Source of the DNA: Isoptericola chiayiensis
Lineage (GTDB): Bacteria; Actinomycetota; Actinomycetes; Actinomycetales; Cellulomonadaceae
Reading direction: 5' to 3'
Length of the DNA: 64,000 nucleotides
NCBI RefSeq assembly: GCF_013149805.1
Contig: NZ_JABEZT010000009.1
Coordinates: 1 to 64,000 of the forward strand
Positions 36,822 to 46,943 of the stretch are shown one piece after another; the stretch's first letter is position 1; each line of letters begins with the position of its first letter. A program made the position numbers and the translations under genes. Under the pieces are notes generated by a model. The model was not told where the DNA came from and ran no database searches. It was given only the letters and a program-made list of their open reading frames with translations.

Positions 36822-36825
36822 AAGC

Positions 36826-38307
36826 ATGTCGGTCGAACCGTCGTCGGACACCCCGGACCTGATCACCCTGGGCCGCCGCATCCGGCACGCCCGGACCGCC
36901 CGCGGTCTCACGCTCGGCGCCCTCGGGGAGCGGGTCGAGGCCGCGCCGAGCCTGCTGTCGCTCATCGAGAACGGGCGCCGGGAGCCCCGGCTGTCGCTGC
37001 TGCGCGCCCTCGCCGCAGCCCTCGACGTCCCGCTGGCCGACCTCCTCGCCGCGGAACCGCCGTCGCGCCGCGCCGAGCTGGAGATCGCCCTCGAACGCGC
37101 CCAGCGCGGCCCGCTCTTCGGTGCGCTGGGGCTGCCGGCGATCAAGCCGAGCCAGAAGCTCCCCGTGCCGGTCCTCGAACAGCTCGTCGGGTTGCACGGC
37201 GAGCTCGCGCGGCGCGAGGAGGAGGCCATCGCCACGCCCGAGGAGGCGCGCCGCGCCAACACCGTGCTGCGTCGCGAACGCCAGGAACGCGACAACCACA
37301 TGCCTGACATCGAGGTGCTCGGCGAGGAGATGGCGCGGCGGGCCGGCTACACCGGCGGCGCACTGACCCACCGCGCGGTGGCGCGGATGGCCCGCGACCT
37401 CGGGCTCACGATCCTGCACGTCGGCGACCTGCCGCGGTCGGCGCGCTCGGTCACCGACTGGGAGAACGGCCGCATCTACCTGCCGCCCGCCTCGATCCCC
37501 GGCGGGCACGGGCTGCGGTCCCTGGCCCTGCAGGCCATCGCCCACCGCGTGCTCGGACACGAACGGCCCCGCAGCTACGCGGAGTTCCTGCGCCAGCGCG
37601 TCGAGATCACCTACTTCGCGGCCGCCTGCCTCATGCCGCAGACCGCCGCCGTGGAGTTCCTCACCGAGCGCAAGCAGGTCAAGGACCTCGCCGTGGAGGA
37701 CTTCCGCGACTCGTTCGGCGTCACGCACGAGGCCGCCGCGATGCGCCTGACCAACCTGGCCACCGTGCACCTGGGGATCCCGCTGCACTTCCTGCGGGTC
37801 GGCGACGACGGCGCCCTCTTCCGCGGGTACGCCAACGACGGTCTGCCGTTGCCGCAGGACGTCACGGGCGCCATCGAGGGGCAGCCCGTGTGCCGGTGGT
37901 GGGCCGCGCGGGAGGCGTTCACCCGTCGGGACCGGGCGACCGAGTCGTACCAGTACACCGACACCCCGGCCGGGACGTTCTGGGACTCGATGCAGACGGG
38001 CACGGCGTCCGACGGGCGGGAGTTCTCGATCACCGTGGGCGTGCCGTACGCGCACGCCAAGTGGTTCCGGGGGCGTGACACCCAGGTGCGGCACACCTCG
38101 AGCTGCCCGGACCCGGCGTGCTGCCAGCGGCCGCCGGCCGACCTCACCGCCCGGTGGGAGGGGCGCTCCTGGCCGAGCGCCCGGATGCACCAGCAGGTGC
38201 TCGCGGCCCTGCCACGCGGCGTGTTCCCCGGGGTGGACGACACCGACGTCTACGAGTTCCTCGAGCGCCACGCCCCGGCGCCCGACGCTCCACCACCCGC
38301 GAGGTAG
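36826..38307 (+). CDS. RamB-like short-chain fatty-acyl transcriptional regulator
   Basis: A 493-residue regulator: XRE-type HTH at residues 10-65 ([33 protein letters not shown]), then the IrrE/ImmA-like ScfR domain ([20 protein letters not shown] with residual metallopeptidase-like His residues), and a C-terminal DUF2083-type domain with Cys residues ([13 protein letters not shown]). RamB proteins in Corynebacterium and Mycobacterium control acetate and glyoxylate metabolism. Leaderless ATG. The stop codon TAG lies inside the first unit of repeat array A, which also encodes the PPAR C-terminus. Confidence 0.88.
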   Translation: MSVEPSSDTPDLITLGRRIRHARTARGLTLGALGERVEAAPSLLSLIENGRREPRLSLLRALAAALDVPLADLLAAEPPSRRAELEIALERAQRGPLFGALGLPAIKPSQKLPVPVLEQLVGLHGELARREEEAIATPEEARRANTVLRRERQERDNHMPDIEVLGEEMARRAGYTGGALTHRAVARMARDLGLTILHVGDLPRSARSVTDWENGRIYLPPASIPGGHGLRSLALQAIAHRVLGHERPRSYAEFLRQRVEITYFAAACLMPQTAAVEFLTERKQVKDLAVEDFRDSFGVTHEAAAMRLTNLATVHLGIPLHFLRVGDDGALFRGYANDGLPLPQDVTGAIEGQPVCRWWAAREAFTRRDRATESYQYTDTPAGTFWDSMQTGTASDGREFSITVGVPYAHAKWFRGRDTQVRHTSSCPDPACCQRPPADLTARWEGRSWPSARMHQQVLAALPRGVFPGVDDTDVYEFLERHAPAPDAPPPAR

Positions 38308-38510
38308 GCAACTTCTCCGCGAGGTAGGCAATTTCCTCGTGAGCTAGGCAGACCCGCCGCGAGACAGGGCGCGCCAACGTGCCCTACCTCGCGCGAAGGT
38401 CGCCTACCCGACCGGAAGGTCGCCTACCCCGCAGGAGAATTGCCTACCTCGCGAGAAAGTTGCCTACCTCGCGAATGAGTTGCCTACGTCGCGGGGGTGT
38501 CGCCTCCCTC
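38298..38510. repeat. array A: inverted tandem 20-bp repeats between convergent genes
   Basis: Four forward units (38298-38377, consensus CGCGAGGTAGGCAACTTCTC) are followed by seven inverse units (38381-38510, consensus TGCCTACCTCGCGAGAAAGT), all with an exact 20-base period. The first two forward units can pair with two inverse units (38299-38330 with 38441-38472) over 32 bp with two mismatches. Left and right ends run into the two convergent genes and supply both TAG stop codons. Similar arrays are at 53404 and 61702. A bidirectional terminator or supercoil/insulator role is inferred. Confidence 0.93.
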
Positions 38511-39776
38511 GGCGGTGCGGTCGACGCGCACGGCCCGGATCCGCTGCTTCTCCACGGCAGTCACGGTCAGGGTGGCGTCGCCGGCGGCCACGGTGTCCCC
38601 GACCTCCGCCAGCCGCCCGAGCTCGGCGAGCACGTACCCCGCGGCGGTCTCGTACGGGCCCTCGGCGAGCTCCACGCCGGTGACCCGCGCGAAGTCCTCG
38701 AGCGTGAGGCCGGCGTCGACGGCGTCGTCGGGCATCTCGCGGCGGCGGGGGTCGTGCTCGTCGCGGATGTCGCCCACGAGCTCCTCGACGAGGTCCTCCA
38801 GGGTCGCGATGCCGTCGGTGCCGCCGTACTCGTCGCGGACGACGGCCAGGTGGGTGCCGTCGCGCCGCATCGCGGACATCGAGGGCAGCACCCGGTTGGT
38901 GCCGGGCAGCTCGAGGACGGGCCGGGCGATCTCCCGCACGGTCCGCCGTCGTGCGCCGTGCCCCTGGGCACGCACCAGGTCGCGCAGGTGCACGAACCCG
39001 AGGACGTCGTCGAAGTCCTGACCCAGCACCGGGTAGCGCGACCAGGGCAGGCGGCGGACCTCGTCGACGGCCTCGTCGACCGTGAGCGCCGCGGACAGGA
39101 ACGTCACGTCGCCGCGCGGGCGCATGACCTCGGCGAGCGTGCGGTCCCCGGCGGCGAGGACGTCGGCGAGGATGGTGCGCTCCTCGGGCGGCAGGCTCGG
39201 GTGCCGGCTGACGAGGTCGCGCAGCTCGGAGTCGGACATCTCCTCGCCGCGGGCCTGCGGGTCGCCGCCGACGAGCCGGACGACGGCGTCGGTCGACTTC
39301 GACAGCAGCCAGATCACCGGTCGCATGAGCCAGGAGAACCGGTCGAGCGGCGGGCCGACGACGAGCGCGACCTGCGCCGAACGCTGCAGGGCGATGCGCT
39401 TGGGCACCAGCTCGCCGAGCACGAGCGAGGCGTACGCGATGATCAGCGTGAGGGCGACGAGCGCGACGGTCTGCGCGGTCGTCTCGGCGAGCCCGAGACC
39501 CTCGAGCAGCGGTGCGACGTCGGGCGCGAGCGTCGAGGCCCCGTATGCCGCCGAGAAGAAGCCCGCCACGGTGACGCCGATCTGCACCGCGGCGAGGAAC
39601 CGGTTGGGGTCGCGGGCCACCCGGGCGACGCGGCGTCCGCGGGACCCGCGCCGCTCGATCTCGTCGATCTGCCCCTCACGGAGCGAGACCAGGGCGAACT
39701 CGGTCCCGGCGAACACACCCCCGAGCAGCACGAACCCCAGCACCAGGGCGATGTTCCGCCATGTCTCCGCGTCCAC
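38484..39776 (-). CDS. CNNM/CorC-type membrane protein with CBS domains
   Basis: A 430-residue hemolysin-C/CorC-like protein: DUF21 membrane domain (about residues 1-195, starting LVLGFVLLGGVFAGTEFAL), a CBS pair (about 215-340, EVMRPRGDVTFLSA and FVHLRDLVRA), and a C-terminal CorC_HlyC domain (YETAAGYVLAELGRL). The family takes part in Mg2+/Co2+ export and membrane stress. GTG start with GGAGGGAG upstream. The last residues GGDTPAT and the TAG stop are encoded by repeat array A. Confidence 0.9.
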   Translation of the reverse strand: MDAETWRNIALVLGFVLLGGVFAGTEFALVSLREGQIDEIERRGSRGRRVARVARDPNRFLAAVQIGVTVAGFFSAAYGASTLAPDVAPLLEGLGLAETTAQTVALVALTLIIAYASLVLGELVPKRIALQRSAQVALVVGPPLDRFSWLMRPVIWLLSKSTDAVVRLVGGDPQARGEEMSDSELRDLVSRHPSLPPEERTILADVLAAGDRTLAEVMRPRGDVTFLSAALTVDEAVDEVRRLPWSRYPVLGQDFDDVLGFVHLRDLVRAQGHGARRRTVREIARPVLELPGTNRVLPSMSAMRRDGTHLAVVRDEYGGTDGIATLEDLVEELVGDIRDEHDPRRREMPDDAVDAGLTLEDFARVTGVELAEGPYETAAGYVLAELGRLAEVGDTVAAGDATLTVTAVEKQRIRAVRVDRTAEGGDTPAT

Positions 39777-39881
39777 GGTCTCCCTCCGGTCCGCGGCCGC
39801 CCGGTCGGGCGCCGCTGTCCTGGTGAACGCTACGGCCTGCGGGCCGGTTCCCGCGGCTCCCGGGCGGGCGGTCCGACGGCG

Positions 39882-40901
39882 TCACACCGGCGCCGTCGAC
39901 CCGCGTACGGTGAGGTGGGTGGCGAGCCGGTCGGGGCCGGTCGACGCCGGACCGGTCGCCGCCGGGGGAGCGGACGGCGCCGCGGTGGCCAGCCCGACCG
40001 CGCCCAGGAGCCGGGCGGCGGCCCGGGCGCCGAGCTCCTCGGCGGGCACGGTGACGGTCGTCAGGGCGGGGCTGGTCAGGTCGGCCCCGAAGATGTCGTC
40101 GTGGCCGATGACGCTGACGTCCTCGGGGACCTGTACGCCGCGGGACGCGAGCCGGTCGAGCACGCCGAAGGCCTGCAGGTCGTTGAAGGTCAGCACGGCG
40201 GTGGCGCCGGAGCGCAGCACCGCGTCGGCGGCCGCCGCTCCGGCGTCACGGCGGGGCGGGTGGTGCCCCAGGTCGGTCAGTCGCACCCCGAGCCGGGCGC
40301 AGGTCTCGACGACGGCGGTGCGCCGGCGGGCGTCGGCCCACGACGTCGCCGGTCCGGAGGCGTAGGCGAGGTGCCGGTGCCCGAGCCCGGCGAGGTGCTC
40401 GACGGCTTCCTCGACGCCCTGCGTGCCGATGGTGACGGTCGGGACCTCCGGGTCGCCGGCGTCGTGGTTGACGGCGACGAGCGGCACCCGCCGCGACCAG
40501 GTGGACAGGGTCGCGGCGTCCAGGCGGGAGGCGGCGAGCAGCATGCCGTCGACCCGCCCGGCGAGCGCCGCGAGGGTCTGCTCCTCGGACTCGGGTTCCT
40601 CCTCGACGTCGGCGACCACCTGCACGACGTCGTGGGCGCGGAGCAGACGGGTGGACCCGCGGACCAGGGCCATGAAGAACGGGTTGGTCAGGTCGGGTAC
40701 GACGAGCGCCACGGCTCCGGCGCTGGACCGGTGCAGCTGGCGGGCGGCCGCGCTGGGCACGTAGCCGAGCTCGTCGGCGGCGGCTCGCACGCGCGCCGCG
40801 GTCTCGGCACGGATCCGGCCCGGCCGGTGCAGCGCGCGCGACGCGGTGGAGATCGCGACGCCGGCGCGGGCGGCGACGTCGGCGAGCGTGGGGCGACTCA
40901 T
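39882..40901 (-). CDS. LacI-family repressor of the glucuronoxylan locus
   Basis: A 339-residue LacI regulator. HTH TLADVAARAGVAISTASRAL is at residues 5-24, followed by the sugar-sensing core (VALVVPDLTNPFFMALVRGS, VISFND equivalent VLTFNDLQAFGVLDRL, VIGHDD). The ATG at 40901 overlaps the TGA of the GH115 gene by 4 bases, so it is the second gene of that operon; a start at 40919 has no separate support. It should bind the TGGCAAACGTTTGTCA site at 44589 and respond to an aldouronic sugar or uronate. Confidence 0.88.
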   Translation of the reverse strand: MSRPTLADVAARAGVAISTASRALHRPGRIRAETAARVRAAADELGYVPSAAARQLHRSSAGAVALVVPDLTNPFFMALVRGSTRLLRAHDVVQVVADVEEEPESEEQTLAALAGRVDGMLLAASRLDAATLSTWSRRVPLVAVNHDAGDPEVPTVTIGTQGVEEAVEHLAGLGHRHLAYASGPATSWADARRRTAVVETCARLGVRLTDLGHHPPRRDAGAAAADAVLRSGATAVLTFNDLQAFGVLDRLASRGVQVPEDVSVIGHDDIFGADLTSPALTTVTVPAEELGARAAARLLGAVGLATAAPSAPPAATGPASTGPDRLATHLTVRGSTAPV

Positions 40902-43900
40902 GGCGTGCGGCCCTCGCACGGCGAGGGGACCCAGTCGGCGTCGACGGGCGGACGCGCCTCGTCGCGGGTGAGGTACAGCCGCGCGACGCGGAAGCCGGCC
41001 TTGCGGGCGAGGACGGAGAGCACGTGCTCACCGGCGCCGAGGTGGAGGTCGCTGACCTCGTGCCACACCCACTCCTGGGCGGTGCCGAAGGAGAACATGC
41101 TGCCGCCGCAGAACTGTTCCGACGGCGGCTGGACGGTGCCGTCGACGGCGAGCGCCAGGCCGTCGTCGTCGTCCGAGGTGAAGCAGACCAGCGCCCAGGC
41201 GCGGTAGGTGCCGCCGTCGGCCCGCACCCGCAGGTGCAGGCCGGGCGCGGTGGTCAGGTCGTCCCAGCGGCGGCGTGCGTGGACGTGCAGGGCCAGGCCG
41301 GTGCGGCCCCAGGTCTCGGCCTGGGTGTGCGTCCAGCCGGTGCGCGGCGCGTCGAGGCTCGTCGTGGTCCAGGCGTCGCGGGAGTCGAGCAGGGCCCGTT
41401 CGACGTCGAGGGCGAGGGCGCCGCCGGTCTCGCGGGGGACGCCGGTGGGCAGCGCGGCGAGGACGTCCTTGGTGCCGTCGGGTCCGGTGAGGTCGCGGGG
41501 CGGCGCGAGGCGGGTCTCGACGGTCTGGTTGCGGGTGAAGGTGGTGGGTGTGTCCCAGTAGGTACGCGGCACGTGCACGGTGGGCAGCAGGGGCACGTCG
41601 GCGGGGTCGACGCCGTAGACGCGGCGGGCGGTCGCTGCCAGCGCGGTCAGGTCGACGTCGGGGTCGGGGTCGGCGGGCCGGGTGCGGGGCGCCTCGGTGC
41701 GGGTGCTGGCGGGCGGCGGGAGCGCCGTGCTGCGCCGCGACCCGGTCCACAGCACGAGGGCGGACAGGGCGAACCACTCGTCGACGACGTGCAGCCGCAA
41801 CGTGTGGACGCCCGCCTCGAGGTACGGCAGCCGCACGGTGAGCCGGTCGACGCCCTCGACGACGACGTCGGTCCAGTCGCCGCGGTACTCGTCGGTCGTG
41901 GTGGTCTCGACGACGACGGGCGGGGCGTCGTCGACGGCGACCCCGACCCGGATCCGGCCGGCGGAGTCCAGCGAGGGGCTGCGGTGCAGCTCGAGGACGT
42001 GCGCGCCCGGCGTGTCGAGGTGGACGCGGTAGTCGACGCAGCCCTGCGTGGCGACCGTGGCCGGGTCGCCGGCGGGCGCCTGGCCGCGGGCCTCCAGCAG
42101 TCCGCCGCCGCCGCGGCCGAGGTGCTCGACGACGGCCCACCGGGTGCCGGGCGTGTCGCGGCGGGCGTGCGGGGTGTCGGCGGCGAGCGAGACGTACCCG
42201 TCGGCCTCCAGCGCGCACGGCTCGTCGGGCGCGGGTGGGGCGTCGGCGACCCGGACGGTGACGGTGGCGCGCACGACGCCGTCGGTCCCGCGGAGCACGA
42301 CGGTCCCGGTGCGCCCGGCCGCGGCCGCGACGTCGGGCACCCGCACGGCGACCCGCTGCTCGGTCGCGGTGGTCACGCGGGTGGTGCCGAGCTCGAGCCA
42401 CGGGTCGGCCTCGAGGGTGACGTCGACGGGTGCCGCACCGGTGGGGAACACCTCGATCCAGCGCGTCGGGGTGCCGTGCGGGTCGAACCGCAGGACCGGA
42501 ACCGCTGCCGGGGAGCCGCCGTCGGCCGGGGTGCCGCCGTCGTCCACGCCGTCGATACCGGGCCCGCCCCAGACGGTGACGCCGATGCCGTCACCGGCGA
42601 CGCGCAGCGCGGGCCGAGCCGCCGGGTGCAGGGGCATCCCCGGGGGCGGGAACTCCTCGGGCGTCATGAGCCCGTCCCACTTCCCGCCGGCGATCACGGT
42701 GTTGTACGAGCGGATGAGCGCCTTCTTGGCGCGGTCGAAGGCTCGGGAGACGGCCAGGTGGTGGTCGGCGGCCGCGGCCTTGCCCTGGGCGGCGGCCAGC
42801 GCGGAGCGGTCGCCGTGGGCGAACTGCGCCGACATCAGCCATGCCGCGTGCACCTTGAGCAGCACCATCTGCACGAACGCGTCGCGCTCGTCCTCCGGCA
42901 GCCCGGCCCACAGGTCGGTAGCCTCCTCGGCCAGCGCGCGCAGGCGGTCGAGCCGGCGGGCGGCCTCGTCGCCGAACGCCGTCAGGTCGAACGCCCGGGG
43001 GGTCAGGTGCTCGACCTTGCGCACGTTCGTGACCTGCGCCCACTCGGTGAGCATCGCGGCGGCACGGGAGCCGATACCGCCGGAGAAGTCGCGGTCGACC
43101 CACTGCGCGGTCCAGGCCTCGACGTCGGCGGTGGTGGTCTCCTTGCCGACCTCCCAGGCGTGCCGCAGGAAGAACTCGGTGTCCTGCTCGAGCGGCTTGA
43201 GCGAGCCGACGTTGTTCACCCACAGGGTGCGGATGCCGCGGTCCCAGGACTTGCACAGCTCGTTCTTCATGTGCGCCAGCGGCATGGAGGACAGGAACAG
43301 GTAGCTGCGCGGCGCGGGGGACCAGTAGGAGGAGTGGTAGTACAGGCCGTGCCCGCCGGGGCGCTCGCGCTCGGCGGGGGTGGGGAAGCGGCGCACGGTG
43401 CCGAAGCTGTCGTCCGCCCAGATCAGGGTGACGTCCTCGGGGATGTCGAGACCGTCGTCGTACAGGGGCAGGACCTCCTTGTACGGCACGAAGCACTGCA
43501 GCGCGTCGCGGGCGCGCTCGTCGCCGATGCCGTCGGCGAGCAGTCCGCGCTGGTCGGCGATGATCCGGGAGAGCAGCCGGACGCGGGCGCGGTGCTTCTC
43601 GGCGTCGGACAGGTGCTCGTCGGTGTCGATCGCGCGGGTGTGGAAGCCGCTGTCGTGGATGCCGCGCATGCCGAACGTCCAGCCGACCTCGTAGTCGCGG
43701 TTCTGCCGGATGCTGGACCGCCAGTACTCGCCGAGCAGCTCGCGGTTGCGCCCGGGGATCGAGTAGTCGTACTCGACGTGCTCGTCCTGGGCGGCGAGCC
43801 ACGGCTTCCACTCGTGCTCGTTGGAGCGCAGCAGCATGTCGCAGTGGCTGGTGCCGATGACGACGCCGCGCTCGTGGGCCAGGCGGCCGTTGGTGGGGTC

Positions 43901-44575
43901 GGCGTTGAACGCGTTGACGTGCATGGCGGGCCACAGGTAGTTGCCCTTGAGGCGCAGGATCAGCTCGAAGACGCGGGCGTACAGGGCCGGGCCGATGGTG
44001 CCGTCGGGGGTGTGGCGGGCGGCCCAGGCGTCGAGCTCCTCCTCGTCGTTGAGGAAGATGCCACGGTACTGCACGGACGGGTGGTCGGTGTGCCGGGTGT
44101 CGCGGGCGACGGTGAGGTGGGGGCGGGCGGTGACGGGCACGTCGGCGAACCAGTGCCAGGGGGAGACGCCGGCCCGCTCGCTCAGGTCGTACACGCCGTA
44201 CACGGCGCCGCGGCGGTCGCCGCCGACGACGTAGAGGCTGTCGCCGGCGGCGGCGACGAGGAACGCCTCCCACACGGGGGCGCCGTCGTCGTCGCGCAGG
44301 CAGGCGACGTCCAGGGTGCCGTCGGCGACGGCCGCGGCCACCAGGGGGGAGTCCAGGGTGCCGACGACGACGGTCGCGGCGCGGGCGGCGTCGGCTCCGG
44401 CGTCCGGGGTGGCGCGTTCGACGACGGCGCCGGGGCACACGCGGGCGAGGTCGGTCACGAGGTCGTCCACGGCGAGCAGCACGGCGCTGTCCTCGCCCGG
44501 GTCGACGGCGACGGTGGTCGTGACGTCCGGCGCCGCGATGCGCAGTCCGTCGGGGTCCGCGATGACGTAGCTCAT
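40898..44575 (-). CDS. GH115 xylan alpha-1,2-glucuronidase
   Basis: A 1225-residue glycoside hydrolase that removes (4-O-methyl)glucuronic acid from glucuronoxylan or its oligomers. GH115 landmarks are [36 protein letters not shown] and [21 protein letters not shown]. The catalytic region fills about residues 1-650; the rest holds beta-rich domains. No signal peptide is seen, so it acts in the cytoplasm on imported aldouronic acids. The ATG is leaderless, 6 bases after TAGGGT, and an operator sits right upstream. Divergent from mannonate dehydratase and co-transcribed with a LacI repressor. Confidence 0.9.
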   Translation of the reverse strand: MSYVIADPDGLRIAAPDVTTTVAVDPGEDSAVLLAVDDLVTDLARVCPGAVVERATPDAGADAARAATVVVGTLDSPLVAAAVADGTLDVACLRDDDGAPVWEAFLVAAAGDSLYVVGGDRRGAVYGVYDLSERAGVSPWHWFADVPVTARPHLTVARDTRHTDHPSVQYRGIFLNDEEELDAWAARHTPDGTIGPALYARVFELILRLKGNYLWPAMHVNAFNADPTNGRLAHERGVVIGTSHCDMLLRSNEHEWKPWLAAQDEHVEYDYSIPGRNRELLGEYWRSSIRQNRDYEVGWTFGMRGIHDSGFHTRAIDTDEHLSDAEKHRARVRLLSRIIADQRGLLADGIGDERARDALQCFVPYKEVLPLYDDGLDIPEDVTLIWADDSFGTVRRFPTPAERERPGGHGLYYHSSYWSPAPRSYLFLSSMPLAHMKNELCKSWDRGIRTLWVNNVGSLKPLEQDTEFFLRHAWEVGKETTTADVEAWTAQWVDRDFSGGIGSRAAAMLTEWAQVTNVRKVEHLTPRAFDLTAFGDEAARRLDRLRALAEEATDLWAGLPEDERDAFVQMVLLKVHAAWLMSAQFAHGDRSALAAAQGKAAAADHHLAVSRAFDRAKKALIRSYNTVIAGGKWDGLMTPEEFPPPGMPLHPAARPALRVAGDGIGVTVWGGPGIDGVDDGGTPADGGSPAAVPVLRFDPHGTPTRWIEVFPTGAAPVDVTLEADPWLELGTTRVTTATEQRVAVRVPDVAAAAGRTGTVVLRGTDGVVRATVTVRVADAPPAPDEPCALEADGYVSLAADTPHARRDTPGTRWAVVEHLGRGGGGLLEARGQAPAGDPATVATQGCVDYRVHLDTPGAHVLELHRSPSLDSAGRIRVGVAVDDAPPVVVETTTTDEYRGDWTDVVVEGVDRLTVRLPYLEAGVHTLRLHVVDEWFALSALVLWTGSRRSTALPPPASTRTEAPRTRPADPDPDVDLTALAATARRVYGVDPADVPLLPTVHVPRTYWDTPTTFTRNQTVETRLAPPRDLTGPDGTKDVLAALPTGVPRETGGALALDVERALLDSRDAWTTTSLDAPRTGWTHTQAETWGRTGLALHVHARRRWDDLTTAPGLHLRVRADGGTYRAWALVCFTSDDDDGLALAVDGTVQPPSEQFCGGSMFSFGTAQEWVWHEVSDLHLGAGEHVLSVLARKAGFRVARLYLTRDEARPPVDADWVPSPCEGRTP

Positions 44576-44581
44576 CCGGGT

Positions 44582-44648
44582 ACCCTACTGGCAAACGTTT
44601 GTCACCGCGTCCGTCACGAATCACGGTGCGCGCCGGCATCGTTTGCCA
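44582..44648. promoter_or_regulatory. divergent promoter with LacI operator
   Basis: On the minus strand TAGGGT (44587 to 44582) is the -10 box of the GH115 gene. Adjacent, TGGCAAACGTTTGTCA (44589-44604) is a 16-bp near-perfect palindrome with central ACGT, typical of LacI operators. A half-site CGTTTGCCA recurs at 44640-44648, about 26 bases before the mannonate dehydratase start. Joint repression of both genes by the LacI protein encoded at 39882 is likely. Confidence 0.65.
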
Positions 44649-44673
44649 GACCCACGACGAAGGAGACGCAGCG

Positions 44674-45861
44674 ATGGAGCACACCTGGCGCTGGTTCGGC
44701 CCGAAGGACCCGATCACGCTGGCCGACGTCCGCCAGACCGGGGCGACCGGCGTCGTCACCGCCCTGCACCACGTGCCCAACGGCGAGGTGTGGAGCGTCG
44801 AGGAGATCCGCGCCCGCCAGGCCGAGATCGAGGCCGCCGGGCTGACCTGGTCGGTCGTGGAGTCCATCCCGGTGCACGACGACGTCAAGCGCCGCGCACC
44901 CGGGTTCGAGCGCTGGCTGGAGACCTACGCGGCCAGCGTCCGCAACCTCGCGGCCTGCGGCATCGACGTCGTCTGCTACAACTTCATGCCCGTGCTCGAC
45001 TGGGTGCGCACCGACCTCGGGTACCGCCTGCCGGACGGCTCCCTCGCGCTGCGGTTCGACCAGGACGCCTTCGCCGCGTTCGACCTGTTCCTGCTGCGCC
45101 GCCCAGGCGCCGAGGCCGACTACGACGACGCCGAGACCGAGCGCGCCCGCCGGTACCTGGACGCCCTCACCCCCGACCGGGTCGACCGGCTGGTCGCCAC
45201 GGTCGCCGCCGGGCTGCCGGGGGCGGAGGAGGCGTGGACGCTCGACGGGCTGCGCGCCGAGCTCGAGTCCTACGCCGACGTCGACGAGGCCTCGCTGCGG
45301 CGCAGCCTGGGCGACTTCCTCGACGCCGTCGTCCCGGTGGCCGAGGAGGTCGGCGTGCGCCTCGCGATCCACCCCGACGACCCGCCGCGCCCCGTGCTGG
45401 GCCTGCCACGCATCATGTCCACCGCCGACGACGCCCGCTGGATCCTGGACCGGGTCGACAGCCCCGCCAACGGACTGACGTTCTGCACCGGGTCCTACGG
45501 CGTGCTGGCCGAGAACGACGTCGTGGCGATGGCCCGCGAGCTCGCCCCGCGGATCCACTTCGCGCACCTGCGCTCCACCCGCCGCGAGGCCGGCGACCCG
45601 CGCACGTTCCACGAGGCCGCCCACCTGGACGGCGACGTCGACATGGTCGGCGTCGTCGAGGCCCTGGTCGCCGAGGAGCTCCGCCGTGAGGCCGAGGGCG
45701 GTGCCCGCCTGCCGATGCGGCCGGACCACGGCCATCTGCTGCGTTTCGAGGAGGAGCTCGGGCGTGGGTCGGTGGTGCCCGGCTACTCGCTGATAGGCCG
45801 GCTCAAGGGTCTGGCCGAGCTGCGCGGCGTGGAGCGGGCGGTGCGGGCGCGCGCGGCCTGA
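44674..45861 (+). CDS. uxuA: mannonate dehydratase
   Basis: Dehydrates D-mannonate to 2-keto-3-deoxygluconate in the glucuronate pathway, 395 residues. Motifs include [20 protein letters not shown] at the N-terminus, [43 protein letters not shown] and MRPDHGHLL, with His and Cys metal ligands in the last four. ATG behind GAAGGAG. Its divergence from GH115 shows that glucuronate released from xylan is its likely input; the isomerase and mannonate reductase genes are not in the window. Confidence 0.93.
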   Translation: MEHTWRWFGPKDPITLADVRQTGATGVVTALHHVPNGEVWSVEEIRARQAEIEAAGLTWSVVESIPVHDDVKRRAPGFERWLETYAASVRNLAACGIDVVCYNFMPVLDWVRTDLGYRLPDGSLALRFDQDAFAAFDLFLLRRPGAEADYDDAETERARRYLDALTPDRVDRLVATVAAGLPGAEEAWTLDGLRAELESYADVDEASLRRSLGDFLDAVVPVAEEVGVRLAIHPDDPPRPVLGLPRIMSTADDARWILDRVDSPANGLTFCTGSYGVLAENDVVAMARELAPRIHFAHLRSTRREAGDPRTFHEAAHLDGDVDMVGVVEALVAEELRREAEGGARLPMRPDHGHLLRFEEELGRGSVVPGYSLIGRLKGLAELRGVERAVRARAA

Positions 45862-46078
45862 GCCGGGCGTCGGGTGCTGCTCGCCGCCTTCCTGCTGTTC
45901 GACCTCTCCGCGCTCGGCCACCTGCGCGGACCCCGGGTCGGAGCCGTCGTCGACAACGCCGGGCACTCGTCCGTCGGGCCGATCGTCCTCGGTGTCGTCG
46001 CCGTCGTCCTCGCGCGGTCCGGGGCGGGCCGTGGCGTGCCGGGAGCGGCGCGCGGTCGGGCTTCTCTAGGATCGTGGC

Positions 46079-46807
46079 GTGACCACGAGCCCTGCCCCCG
46101 ACGGCGGCGCCCCGCGCTCCCTGCGCGAGACCGCGTACGAGACCCTCAAGGCGCGCATCATCGGGCTGGACCTCGCCCCGGGGCAGCGGCTGGTCGAACG
46201 GGACATCGCCACCGAGCTCGGGGTCTCCCGCGTCCCGCTGCGCGAGGCCCTGCACCAGCTCGAGAGCGAAGGGCTGGTCGTGCTGGTCCCGCGCCAGGGC
46301 GCCCTGGTGGCGCCGTTCACGCGCGACGACGTGGAGCACCTGTTCGAGGTCCGCGAGAGCGTGGAGGTGCTCGCCTTCCGGCTGGCCGCCCTGCGCCGGT
46401 CGACGGCGGACCTCGCCGCGATGTCGGCCGCGGTCGAGGCAGCCCGGGACGCCCTGGCCCGGCGGGACGACGCCGCCACCGCCGCCGCGAACGCCGGGTT
46501 CCACGCCGTCGTCGTCCAGGCGTGCGGCAACCCGCTGCTGCAGTCGATGCTCGCGCCGCTGGACGCCCGGGTGCGGTGGTTGTTCCACCTGACGAAGCGG
46601 CGGGACACGCACGAGCAGTGCGAGGAGCACGCGGCGATGCTCACCGCGATCGAGGCGCGGGACGCCGACGCGGTGGCCGGGCTGGCGCACGCGCACGTCA
46701 CCTCCGGGCGGGAGCCCAGCCTGGCGCTGGCGGAGACGTGGGCCTCCGCGCCGATCGACCCGGTCGCGCTGACGCGGACCCGCAACCGGGCGCGACAGGG
46801 TTCCTGA
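46079..46807 (+). CDS. GntR-family (FadR subfamily) regulator
   Basis: A 242-residue regulator with an N-terminal winged helix (YETLKARIIGLDLAPGQRLV, then SRVPLREALHQLESEGLV) and an FCD ligand domain (VRESVEVLAFRLAAL, HAHVTSGREPSLA) whose Asp/His pattern suggests a metal-assisted carboxylate or purine-type ligand. GTG start, 6 bases after a TAGGAT box, so leaderless. It precedes the BmpA-type importer operon by 136 bases on the same strand, and that gap contains a matching palindrome. Confidence 0.88.
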   Translation: MTTSPAPDGGAPRSLRETAYETLKARIIGLDLAPGQRLVERDIATELGVSRVPLREALHQLESEGLVVLVPRQGALVAPFTRDDVEHLFEVRESVEVLAFRLAALRRSTADLAAMSAAVEAARDALARRDDAATAAANAGFHAVVVQACGNPLLQSMLAPLDARVRWLFHLTKRRDTHEQCEEHAAMLTAIEARDADAVAGLAHAHVTSGREPSLALAETWASAPIDPVALTRTRNRARQGS

Positions 46808-46909
46808 GCCGGGGCGCCGGGTCCTCGACCCGATGCGGGCCCGGCAGCGGTCACGCACCCTTTACGGCTGATTGATCCATCGGAAACACGCGGGCAGCAG
46901 ACTCCTCGT

Positions 46910-46927
46910 TTAGTGGTATACCGCTAA
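46910..46927. promoter_or_regulatory. GntR/FadR-type operator ahead of the BmpA operon
   Basis: TTAGTGGTATACCGCTAA is an 18-bp palindrome with one mismatched pair and a perfect GGTATACC core, the shape expected for FadR-subfamily GntR proteins. It lies 17 bases before the start codon of the binding-protein gene, overlapping the probable transcription start. Repression by the adjacent GntR protein is inferred. Confidence 0.65.
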
Positions 46928-46943
46928 CCGACCAGGAGGACTC

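Noticed and set aside
38298-38510. CRISPR array
   Set aside because: Units are contiguous without spacers, only 20 bases, degenerate, and half are inverted; no cas genes.
41024-44845. 1273-codon plus-strand frame opposite GH115
   Set aside because: Val/Gly/Asp/Arg repeats without domains; antisense of a well-supported glycoside hydrolase.
45874-46078. Start of a small membrane protein after uxuA (hydrophobic run MLLAAFLLFDLSALGHL and a second hydrophobic stretch)
   Set aside because: The frame has no stop before it runs far into the GntR gene in another frame, and has no clear ribosome site; it may be a decayed remnant, but evidence is too thin for a call.
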